NCBI GenBank assembly: GCA_903930085.1
Contig: CAIYXD010000009.1
Location: 1-5,293 of the forward strand
From: an uncultured Flavobacteriia bacterium
Lineage (GTDB): Bacteria > Bacteroidota > Bacteroidia > Flavobacteriales_D > Crocinitomicaceae
Direction: 5' to 3'
Length of the DNA stretch: 5,293 bases
Positions 1-5,293 of this stretch are shown one piece after another. Under the pieces are notes generated by a model. The model saw only the letters and a list, made by a program, of their open reading frames with translations, made no database searches and was not told where the DNA came from. Each line of letters begins with the position of its first letter. The stretch's first letter is position 1. Both the position numbers and the translations under genes were made by a program.

Positions 1-148
1 AATTATTGATTAACAACTATTCCAATTAAAAAAACTTTAATCTTCTTTCCCCATGGATGGTAAAAATAAAGAAACTTCTTGAAACTTTACGAAAAATACG
101 GCTGCAACTTTATGGAATTATTAACAACAGATTAAGCGCTTCACATTC

Positions 149-1192
149 TCAGGCTTCTTCCTCTTCGTGAATCGCGTAATTTCGCCATTTCTCCAGGATA
201 GTCTCGAAACCTTGGGGCAATTGTGAGTTAAATCGCAGATATTCCTTGGAAACCGGATGTTCAAAACCAAGTGTTTTTGCATGTAGGGCTTGACCTGGAA
301 TCAAATCGAAGCAATTTTGAATAAATTTTTTATACTTGGAGGTAATTGTTCCTCGCACGATTGAATCCCCGCCATATTCATTATCATTGAACAATGGATG
401 TCCAATATGCTTCATGTGCGCGCGAATCTGGTGCGTTCGTCCAGTTTCCAATCTACATTCCACCAAAGTCACCAAACCAAAACGTTCAATAACGCTATAA
501 TGTGTAACGGCGTGTTTACCATGTTCTCCATCGGGAAAAATAGCCATTACCTTTCTGTTTTTCAAAGATCTTCCAATGTGTCCAGTAACGGTTCCGTCTT
601 CTTTTACATTTCCCCAAACCAAAGCATGGTAGCGGCGTTCCGTTGTTCTGTCATAAAATTGTTTAGCCAAAAGACTCAATGCCGTTTCCGTTTTTGCAAC
701 AACCATTAGGCCGGTTGTGTTTTTATCCAAACGATGCACCAAACCAGGTCGACCAAAATAATCTTCAATCCGAGAGGGAAGGTTATCAAAATGGAAAACC
801 AACGCATTGACCATCGTTCCGGTATAATTGCCATAACCTGGATGCACAACCATATTCGAAGGTTTATTTACAATAACTAAAGATGCATCTTCGTAAGCAA
901 TTTCAAGGGGAATATCTTGTGCAATTAATTCAATTTCACGAACTGGATAAGGAAAAACAACCGATACCTCATCGTGCGGCTTGATCTTATAATTTTGTTT
1001 TACCGCTTTGCCACCGACTAAAATATTGCCGTTTTTCGCAGCAACTTGAATTTTATTTCTAGAAGTTCCAGGTAATCGATCCAACAAAAATTTATCAATT
1101 CTTATGATTTCTTGTCCTGGATCAGATTTAAATCGAAAATGTTCAAAGAGTTCTTCTTCGTCAATCTCAACTTCCTCATTTGTTTCATTCAT
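149..1192 (-). CDS. rluD: RluD-family 23S rRNA pseudouridine synthase
   Basis: A 347-residue cytoplasmic enzyme predicted to convert specific uridines in 23S rRNA to pseudouridine. An S4 RNA-binding domain lies at about residues 30-80 (RIDKFLLDRL, then TSRNKIQ and a GNILVGGK turn). The catalytic RluA/RluD domain follows: NKPSNMVVHPG at 109-119, the signature GLVHRLDKNTTGL at 150-162 with catalytic Asp156, and RLETGRTHQIRAHM at 247-260. All key residues are present and the length is normal for the family. The N-terminus is strongly acidic (about residues 2-17) and the protein ends in HEEEEA. An acidic leader before the S4 domain is, as I recall it, usual in Bacteroidota members. The start codon shares one base with the stop of the upstream T9SS gene (TAATG), so translation is probably coupled. 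It is the last gene of the operon. The family is certain. Assignment to RluD (U1911/1915/1917) rather than RluC or RluA rests on the S4 domain and overall similarity and is less certain. Confidence 0.95.
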   Translation of the reverse strand: MNETNEEVEIDEEELFEHFRFKSDPGQEIIRIDKFLLDRLPGTSRNKIQVAAKNGNILVGGKAVKQNYKIKPHDEVSVVFPYPVREIELIAQDIPLEIAYEDASLVIVNKPSNMVVHPGYGNYTGTMVNALVFHFDNLPSRIEDYFGRPGLVHRLDKNTTGLMVVAKTETALSLLAKQFYDRTTERRYHALVWGNVKEDGTVTGHIGRSLKNRKVMAIFPDGEHGKHAVTHYSVIERFGLVTLVECRLETGRTHQIRAHMKHIGHPLFNDNEYGGDSIVRGTITSKYKKFIQNCFDLIPGQALHAKTLGFEHPVSKEYLRFNSQLPQGFETILEKWRNYAIHEEEEA

Positions 1193-3417
1193 TAATTCTT
1201 GACGATTTTATAGACTTGTTCTGTTCCAATTAATTTGAAGAAATACATGCCATTTGGATAATGTTGCAGAGAAATTGTTTCTTCCATTGAACGCAGCATT
1301 ATTTCTCCAAGCATATTCATGACTTCAACACCTGCATAATTTCCGTTTACCATTCGAATTGTTACATTATCGGTCGATGGGTTAGGAAATATGTGTGCCG
1401 ACACTGTATTCGATAATTCTGTTGTATTCAAAGAAACATCCAAATTAGTGGAGACGATTGGGCGAATCATAACGGAGCCTGAAATAGCCGATTGGTTCCA
1501 AGTAACGCCATTGTTTATACTGTAAAATGTTTTGTCGGAATTATCGAGATTTAAATCCAAGCCAATATTTAATCGCTCAGCATCGAATTGTCTCCAGCCA
1601 ACAAAAAACGTATTTCCACAAGCAACTTTCATCGTGTCTTCAAAATAATACGGGATAAATTCATTGCGTTGTGTGCCATAAATTGGACTTCTTGGAAAGA
1701 AAACATTGTCTTCATATAGCACTGCGCCTGGCACGCCACCATTGTCTGCCCAAACTGTAAGTAGAAATAATTTATCGGAAACATCGTTAACTGTTGGCGC
1801 AAAATGCATCAATAATCCAATCAGCGAATCGGCTTCATACGCCATATATTTCACTGCTAACCTTGCTTGGGAGGATGTTGGGCCATACGCTTTTTCAGCA
1901 CTTCCATCGTCGTAACTGTAATAATTGGAGAAATATTGGTAGCTAAACGTTGAGTCGTTTCCAGCGAAATTTGGAAATTGAGCCGATACGGTAGTCAAAA
2001 CATCAAATGTTTGATCGTTTCCAGACTTAGAAATGTCGTAAACATAGCCACCAGATAAATCGTGGAAAGAAGAATATGTTGTTTGAGGTCCATAGTTAAT
2101 ATTTCCGCCGGATAACACCGTACCATTCAATAAAAAGGTTCCTTCAGTTGTACCAGAATAACTTATTTTCACTTCACCATCTTGATTGTTTTCGGGTAAA
2201 TTACTCCCGTTATGCACAACAATCTTAGCCGCTTGATTCATTTTATCTTGCGGATTATTCACAAAATGATCCCAAGGAACAGAAGTATAGGTTTGGAGTA
2301 AACTTCCAGTAGGATAAACAAACGCGAAATCTTTGAATAATGTATCTTGGTAACCGGAAAGTTTGCGCAAATGCACATAATCAACATGAAAATGATCCAA
2401 GTTACCTGCTAATGAACCATAATTTTTGAACCTAAACTGAAACCCTTTTTTGAAATACAATGGATCTTCTAAACGGACATGGCCAACTGTAAATTCATCT
2501 GGTGAAAGCCCTGCTGGTGAAACACTCCAAACCCTATTCCATTGATCGTAATCTTTGACGTAAAACTCGAGCACTAAGGAATCCATGCTTTCTGGAATAT
2601 CCCCTAAACCTCCAATTTGGTAAAGGAAACTGAAATAGACCGAATCGGATGCTGCCAAACCTAGTAAATCTAATGGTTTAGACGTTAAAAAATCTGCGTA
2701 ATTTGTTATCAAAGAACCAATCTGGTAGGGAAAACCGTCAGCATCCAACCCGTCAAATGTAGCAACTCCTAAAGACCTTGGTTCAAATGCATATCTGTAA
2801 TTGTGGTAAACATTATTGTCTAGCCAAAACGCGTTTGGATTATTTAAGTTCGCAAAAAATTGCGTCGCAGAATCCTGAAATAATTCAGGGCTAGTAATCC
2901 AAACGGTATCCGAAATATCCGGCGTTCCAATCGTATCATAAATATAGTATGGCGGAAATAAATTCGTGGTAATGTAATCTACTGGATAATTGGAAAGGTC
3001 CCCAACTTTATATGGCGTGGCAGAGAAATTTTGGTCTATGAACGTCGCAGTTTCTAAGTTGAAAATTCTTCTAAAAGTTTGTTGTTCCGTGAATAATAAT
3101 GCGTTAGTAATTGGAAGTAAGGTTCCATTGTCTAGAATTCTATATTTTTTATCCGAAGTTACTCCTGGATCTGCGTAATCTGCAGCATAGATTTCAAAAT
3201 GATTTTTTGAAAACTCATCAAAAAATGGCAGACTCAAGGTGTCGGACTTATATATGAAAGTGCTGTCAAATGTTCCCGCGTTGATTTTTTGATTTATACC
3301 TGCTGTTTTAGTGTTATATAAATCAGGGTTTCCACTTAATGGGCCTGCTTCTTCTCCCTGCGAAAAAAAAAATGCAGGAAAAGCAAGAATTGCCAATAAA
3401 ATATTAAATACTTTCAT
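1192..3417 (-). CDS. Secreted protein with T9SS type A sorting domain, function unknown
   Basis: A 741-residue exported protein. Residues 1-20 form a signal peptide (MKVFNILLAILAFPAFFFSQ) with no lipobox cysteine. The C-terminus, about 672-741, is a type A sorting domain of the Por secretion tail kind: IFPNPSTDNVTI, then VEVMNMLGEIM, and the end YPNGMYFFKLI..VYKIVKN. This predicts Sec export, passage through T9SS, then release or attachment at the surface. In between I see no catalytic motif. Residues about 195-350 (WLDNNVYHNY, GVATFDGLDADG, SVYFSFLYQIGGLGD, GFQFRFKNYGSLAGNLDHFHVDYV) look like a beta-sandwich, lectin- or MAM-like module common in Bacteroidota surface proteins. Residues about 500-655 (YYSYDDGSAEKAYG onward) look like a second beta-rich module. 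A longer reading from 3453 adds 12 residues before the signal peptide and would overlap the PASTA gene by 17 bases, so I chose 3417, which leaves a 19-base gap. The stop overlaps the rluD start. Adhesin, matrix component or carbohydrate binder are all possible. Confidence 0.88.
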   Translation of the reverse strand: MKVFNILLAILAFPAFFFSQGEEAGPLSGNPDLYNTKTAGINQKINAGTFDSTFIYKSDTLSLPFFDEFSKNHFEIYAADYADPGVTSDKKYRILDNGTLLPITNALLFTEQQTFRRIFNLETATFIDQNFSATPYKVGDLSNYPVDYITTNLFPPYYIYDTIGTPDISDTVWITSPELFQDSATQFFANLNNPNAFWLDNNVYHNYRYAFEPRSLGVATFDGLDADGFPYQIGSLITNYADFLTSKPLDLLGLAASDSVYFSFLYQIGGLGDIPESMDSLVLEFYVKDYDQWNRVWSVSPAGLSPDEFTVGHVRLEDPLYFKKGFQFRFKNYGSLAGNLDHFHVDYVHLRKLSGYQDTLFKDFAFVYPTGSLLQTYTSVPWDHFVNNPQDKMNQAAKIVVHNGSNLPENNQDGEVKISYSGTTEGTFLLNGTVLSGGNINYGPQTTYSSFHDLSGGYVYDISKSGNDQTFDVLTTVSAQFPNFAGNDSTFSYQYFSNYYSYDDGSAEKAYGPTSSQARLAVKYMAYEADSLIGLLMHFAPTVNDVSDKLFLLTVWADNGGVPGAVLYEDNVFFPRSPIYGTQRNEFIPYYFEDTMKVACGNTFFVGWRQFDAERLNIGLDLNLDNSDKTFYSINNGVTWNQSAISGSVMIRPIVSTNLDVSLNTTELSNTVSAHIFPNPSTDNVTIRMVNGNYAGVEVMNMLGEIMLRSMEETISLQHYPNGMYFFKLIGTEQVYKIVKN
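3363..3372 (-). repeat. Ten-base poly-T tract in the signal peptide of the T9SS gene
   Basis: On the coding (minus) strand ten T's in a row encode Phe16-Phe17-Phe18 and the first base of Ser19 at the end of the signal peptide. All three phenylalanines use TTT. Slippage by one base would shift the frame and abolish export and most of the protein, so the tract is a candidate contingency site or a sequencing-error hotspot. In this assembly the frame is intact. Confidence 0.6.
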
Positions 3418-3436
3418 CCTATAGCTTATTACTGAA

Positions 3437-4249
3437 TCATGGGTTTTGGACATCGTCTACGAAATTTTTTGTCGCGTAAACGGTAATTGTCGAGCCTGCT
3501 GGAATCAAAATGCCTTCAATATATTCTGGTGATTGCGAATTAATTCTAGCGGCAATGGAATCTGCTTGTGTAATGCACTCATCACAAACCGGCAAAAACC
3601 CAAAAGAACCCAAGGTTGCTAAACGATCTTTTGCCTCGTATATTGTCAAACCGTATAAATTTGGTATTTCCGTTGGTTCGCCAACGTCATTTCTACCAAC
3701 AACAAGCGTAATTGATGACCCGATAGGAATTCGAACTCCTTCCATTACGTTTCTACCTTTATAAAGCTGCTCTAAAACTGCGCCATTCGCCTCGTTGGAA
3801 GGCTGGTATTGGATTCTATACTTCAATCCTCTATTCTTCAAAATACTTTCTGCAAAGCGTTGCGATTTATCCACTAAGCTAGGCATTTCAACTAAACGTG
3901 ATTTTTTGGAAACCCGAACGCGAACAACCCGTCCTTCCTTAACGAACACTTTTGAAAAAATTGTTGCGGCCGGATTTTGATCCAAGATCGTTCCTTCTGC
4001 TTTAGAAGGGTCATAAATTGAATCCAACACTTCAAACTGCAGATCCAATTCTTCTAGTTCCGTTTGAATCGAACTGACATTTCTCCCAATTAAGTTAGGA
4101 ACTTGGATTTGTTGCCCATGGTTGGTGAAAGTATCCAAATAAAAAATTGTAATTCCGACAATCAAGATATACGCAAGTATGACCAAACCCAGTTGTTTCA
4201 GAAAATACTTGGTGAGAATAAACGCTTTTAATTTTTTCAAAAATTCCAT
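3437..4249 (-). CDS. Membrane-anchored protein with three PASTA domains
   Basis: A 270-residue protein with a short basic cytoplasmic N-terminus, one transmembrane helix at about residues 19-38 (QLGLVILAYILIVGITIFYL) and an extracytoplasmic remainder. Three PASTA repeats fill it: about 47-115 (opens IQVPNLIGRNVSSIQTEL, closes VVRVRVSKK), 118-187 (opens RLVEMPSLVDKS, closes SSITLVVGR) and 192-262 (opens PTEIPNLYGLTIYEAKDRL, closes GSTITVYATK). Each shows the usual P-L-G-A-L opening and a Q/N-x-P or equivalent turn. PASTA domains elsewhere bind peptidoglycan fragments or act as spacers in PBPs and PknB-type kinases. No kinase or transpeptidase domain is present here, so an envelope-binding role is inferred only. 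The third repeat carries an unusual CDEC pair of cysteines (222-225). The open frame extends to a TTG at 4300, but those 17 codons contain the candidate promoter, so ATG 4249 is preferred. It is the first gene of a three-gene operon with the T9SS protein and rluD. Confidence 0.9.
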   Translation of the reverse strand: MEFLKKLKAFILTKYFLKQLGLVILAYILIVGITIFYLDTFTNHGQQIQVPNLIGRNVSSIQTELEELDLQFEVLDSIYDPSKAEGTILDQNPAATIFSKVFVKEGRVVRVRVSKKSRLVEMPSLVDKSQRFAESILKNRGLKYRIQYQPSNEANGAVLEQLYKGRNVMEGVRIPIGSSITLVVGRNDVGEPTEIPNLYGLTIYEAKDRLATLGSFGFLPVCDECITQADSIAARINSQSPEYIEGILIPAGSTITVYATKNFVDDVQNP

Positions 4250-4266
4250 AAGTCGAATCAATTGTG

Positions 4267-4301
4267 CAAATATAGAAATTATGCCAAACTTATAATACAA
4301 A
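4267..4301 (-). promoter_or_regulatory. Candidate Bacteroidota promoter of the PASTA operon
   Basis: On the minus strand TTTG (4301-4298) is followed after 23 bases by TATATTTG (4274-4267), an exact match to the TAnnTTTG -7 element. The spacing is at the upper end of the 17-23 range reported for Flavobacterium. Transcription would begin near 4260-4263, giving a leader of only about 12 bases before ATG 4249. A second exact -7 match, TAAGTTTG (4292-4285), lies just upstream, but its nearest TTTG is 30 bases away, so it is less likely. The match is by eye and AT-rich DNA gives chance hits. Confidence 0.5.
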
Positions 4302-4302
4302 G

Positions 4303-4323
4303 GATGGCATTAACTATGCCACC
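4303..4323 (-). terminator. Possible hairpin terminator after the LOG gene
   Basis: An inverted repeat starts 11 bases past the LOG stop codon. The core TGGCAT / ATGCCA extends by a G-U and a G-C pair to an 8-pair stem with a 5-base loop (4311-4315). On the minus strand the stem is followed by CTTTGTATTAT, a broken rather than clean U-tract, so termination could be weak or partial. The tail overlaps the TTTG element of the operon promoter, so the two signals are packed together. It could instead be a simple RNA hairpin protecting the LOG mRNA end. Confidence 0.4.
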
Positions 4324-4334
4324 AAACGTATTTC

Positions 4335-5018
4335 TTAAAAATTCGGAGCCAATGCATGGGATTTGAAAAAGTTATCGATGTATTGATATGCTTCTTCGGC
4401 TGTATCCACTAAAACAAAAAGATTCATATCGCCAGCGGAAACATTGTGTTCCATATCCAGCATTGCATGCTCAATCCATTGCAACAAACCTGCCCAATAT
4501 TCTTTTCCAATCAATACAATTGGTCGTTTATTGATTTTTTTTGTTTGCATCAGCGTAATTGCCTCAAATAATTCGTCAAGTGTTCCAAATCCTCCTGGCA
4601 GAATCACAAACCCTTGCGCATACTTGACAAAAATTACTTTTCGAACGAAAAAATAATCGAATTCCAAGTTATGTTCCGCATCGATATATGGATTGTGATT
4701 TTGCTCGAATGGCAGATCAATATTCAATCCAACTGATTTCCCTCCGCCTTGCTGCGCACCTTTATTTGCCGCCTCCATTATTCCAGGTCCGCCGCCGGTT
4801 ATAACACCATAACCGCCTTCCGCAAGCTTTTCAGCAATATCAACTCCAATTTGGTAATACCTACTATCTGGTTTTGTTCGAGCGGAGCCAAAAACCGAAA
4901 TACAAGGTCCGATTTTCGCCATTCTTTCGTACCCTTCCACAAATTCCGACATTATTTTAAAGATTGCCCAACTATCGTTGATTTTAATATCGTTCCAATC
5001 TTTTTTAATTTTATTCAT
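4335..5018 (-). CDS. LOG-family (TIGR00730) nucleotide phosphoribohydrolase-like protein
   Basis: A 227-residue cytoplasmic Rossmann-fold protein of the LOG / lysine-decarboxylase-like family. Diagnostic motifs are SVFGSAR at 41-47, GYGVITGGGPGIMEAANKGA at 69-88 and the nucleotide-binding and catalytic PGGFGTLDELFE at 141-152, with the conserved RK pair at 126-127 before it. Characterised relatives hydrolyse nucleoside 5'-monophosphates (AMP, or cytokinin riboside monophosphates) to base and ribose 5-phosphate. The older label 'lysine decarboxylase' is a misannotation. In a bacterium like this a nucleotide salvage or turnover role is more likely than cytokinin production, but the substrate cannot be read from sequence. 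A helical N-terminal extension of about 35 residues before the Rossmann core (WAIFKIMSEFVEGYERM) fits the longer subgroup of the family. ATG 5018 is preceded by an A-rich stretch with no clear Shine-Dalgarno. The gene is divergent from the one starting at 5192 and lies 85 bases upstream of the PASTA operon, probably as a separate unit. Confidence 0.92.
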   Translation of the reverse strand: MNKIKKDWNDIKINDSWAIFKIMSEFVEGYERMAKIGPCISVFGSARTKPDSRYYQIGVDIAEKLAEGGYGVITGGGPGIMEAANKGAQQGGGKSVGLNIDLPFEQNHNPYIDAEHNLEFDYFFVRKVIFVKYAQGFVILPGGFGTLDELFEAITLMQTKKINKRPIVLIGKEYWAGLLQWIEHAMLDMEHNVSAGDMNLFVLVDTAEEAYQYIDNFFKSHALAPNF

Positions 5019-5047
5019 TTCGACTGATTTTAAGACCTTACACTGTA

Positions 5048-5107
5048 AATAATAGTAAGATGCTATTAATTCTTACGTATTCTAGGGCATTTAAAAGTAC
5101 TATTATT
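5048..5107. repeat. Perfect 10-bp inverted repeat in the divergent spacer
   Basis: AATAATAGTA (5048-5057) is the exact reverse complement of TACTATTATT (5098-5107), separated by 40 bases. Inside the loop ATGC (5060-5063) can also pair with GCAT (5087-5090) near the base of the stem. The repeat lies between the divergent LOG gene and the plus-strand gene and ends just before the candidate plus-strand promoter. It could be a paired operator site or a chance match in AT-rich DNA. Confidence 0.4.
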
Positions 5108-5109
5108 AG

Positions 5110-5141
5110 TTTGGGATTTTCACGAATTGAATTTATTTTTT
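5110..5141 (+). promoter_or_regulatory. Candidate promoter of the partial plus-strand gene
   Basis: TTTG at 5110-5113 is followed after 20 bases by TATTTTTT at 5134-5141, which matches TAnnTTTG in all but the final base. The spacing is central for Bacteroidota promoters. The predicted start of transcription is near 5146-5149, giving a leader of about 45 bases before ATG 5192. A TATAAT hexamer at 5157-5162 is also present but has no suitable upstream element and is not the usual Bacteroidota form. Confidence 0.35.
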
Positions 5142-5191
5142 CAACAAGCGTTTTCTTATAATTCGCTGAAATAAACTACTTTCGAATTCTA

Positions 5192-5293
5192 ATGAAAAAA
5201 GCCGTTTTTATAGCCCTCATTTTTTCGGTGCATGTTTCTGCGCAGCGCAATTTATTCAGTCCTGCTGATTCGTTGCACTCCAAACGAGTTTCT
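5192..5293 (+). CDS. N-terminus of an exported protein, cut by the window end (possibly DUF2279 type)
   Basis: Only the first 34 codons are in the window and the frame is open to the last base. The product starts MKKAVFIALIFSVHVSA, a typical Sec signal peptide: two lysines, a hydrophobic core, and V-S-A before a likely signal peptidase I cut at SA|QRN. There is no lipobox cysteine in this stretch. The next residues, RNLFSPADSLHSKRVS, resemble from memory the opening of Bacteroidota DUF2279 proteins (FxxPSDTLNxxR), which are envelope proteins of unknown function. That family call is a weak guess from about 15 residues. The gene reads away from the LOG gene across a 173-base divergent spacer and has a plausible promoter about 50 bases upstream. 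No other in-frame ATG in the visible part competes as a start. Confidence 0.75.
   Translation, partial: MKKAVFIALIFSVHVSAQRNLFSPADSLHSKRVS

Noticed and set aside
25..41. AT-only palindrome ATTAAA/TTTAAT considered as the operon terminator
   Set aside because: The stem has only A-T pairs and lies more than 100 bases past the rluD stop. I see no better terminator between 1 and 148, so the operon end is left unassigned.
1..148. Search for a downstream gene such as ddl after rluD
   Set aside because: Frames on the minus strand are broken by stops and the only ATGs give very short peptides. If ddl follows, it starts outside the window.
398..709. Plus-strand open frame of 103 codons
   Set aside because: It lies wholly opposite the rluD catalytic domain, whose motifs are intact. 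The predicted product is low-complexity, with no domain or leader signals.
2874..2889. Hairpin CCTGAA-ATAA-TTCAGG inside the T9SS gene
   Set aside because: A 6-bp stem in the middle of a coding frame with no following T-run. A repeat of this size is expected by chance in a 5 kb window.
4335..5018. Annotation as lysine decarboxylase
   Set aside because: The PGGFGTLDE and GGGPGIMEA motifs define the LOG family. The decarboxylase name is a historic error and no PLP-binding lysine motif is seen.
4749..5027. Plus-strand open frame of 92 codons
   Set aside because: It is antisense to the 5' half of the LOG gene, including the GGGPG motif region, and has no features of a real protein.
1..5293. Mobile elements, CRISPR arrays, tRNA/rRNA genes, defence or biosynthetic systems
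   Set aside because: No transposase or integrase motifs, terminal repeats, regularly spaced repeats or RNA gene signatures were found. All long frames are explained by the five genes listed.

Overview
The window looks like chromosomal DNA from a member of the Bacteroidota, most likely Flavobacteriales in the broad sense (Cryomorphaceae or Crocinitomicaceae-like). The evidence is AT-rich DNA, a type IX secretion (T9SS) C-terminal sorting domain, start regions without clear Shine-Dalgarno sequences, promoter-like pairs fitting the Bacteroidota TTG / TAnnTTTG consensus, and a three-PASTA membrane protein beside an RluD-type pseudouridine synthase. Genus cannot be fixed from the sequence alone.

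Layout. Positions 1-148 hold no recognisable gene. From 149 to 5018 four genes lie on the minus strand. In transcription order they are a LOG-family (TIGR00730) nucleotide phosphoribohydrolase-like protein (4335-5018), a membrane-anchored protein with three PASTA domains (3437-4249), a large secreted T9SS cargo protein of unknown function (1192-3417) and an RluD-family 23S rRNA pseudouridine synthase (149-1192). The last three form a tight operon: there are 19 bases between the PASTA gene and the T9SS gene, and a one-base TAATG stop/start overlap between the T9SS gene and rluD. Between the LOG gene and the operon is an 85-base gap with a small hairpin (possible terminator) and a good TTTG-N23-TATATTTG promoter candidate. 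From 5192 a fifth gene runs on the plus strand, divergent from the LOG gene and cut by the window end. It begins with a clear signal peptide.

Two starts are reassigned. The PASTA protein should start at 4249, because the longer reading (TTG at 4300) would run through the promoter. The T9SS protein should start at 3417, because only there does it begin with a proper signal peptide and stop overlapping the gene before it.

Functionally the operon mixes an envelope protein (PASTA), an exported surface or secreted protein and a ribosome-modifying enzyme. The combination is more likely a conserved housekeeping neighbourhood than a dedicated pathway. I find no mobile elements, CRISPR arrays, RNA genes or defence modules, and no convincing evidence of a new multi-gene system. 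The least explained item is the T9SS cargo protein.
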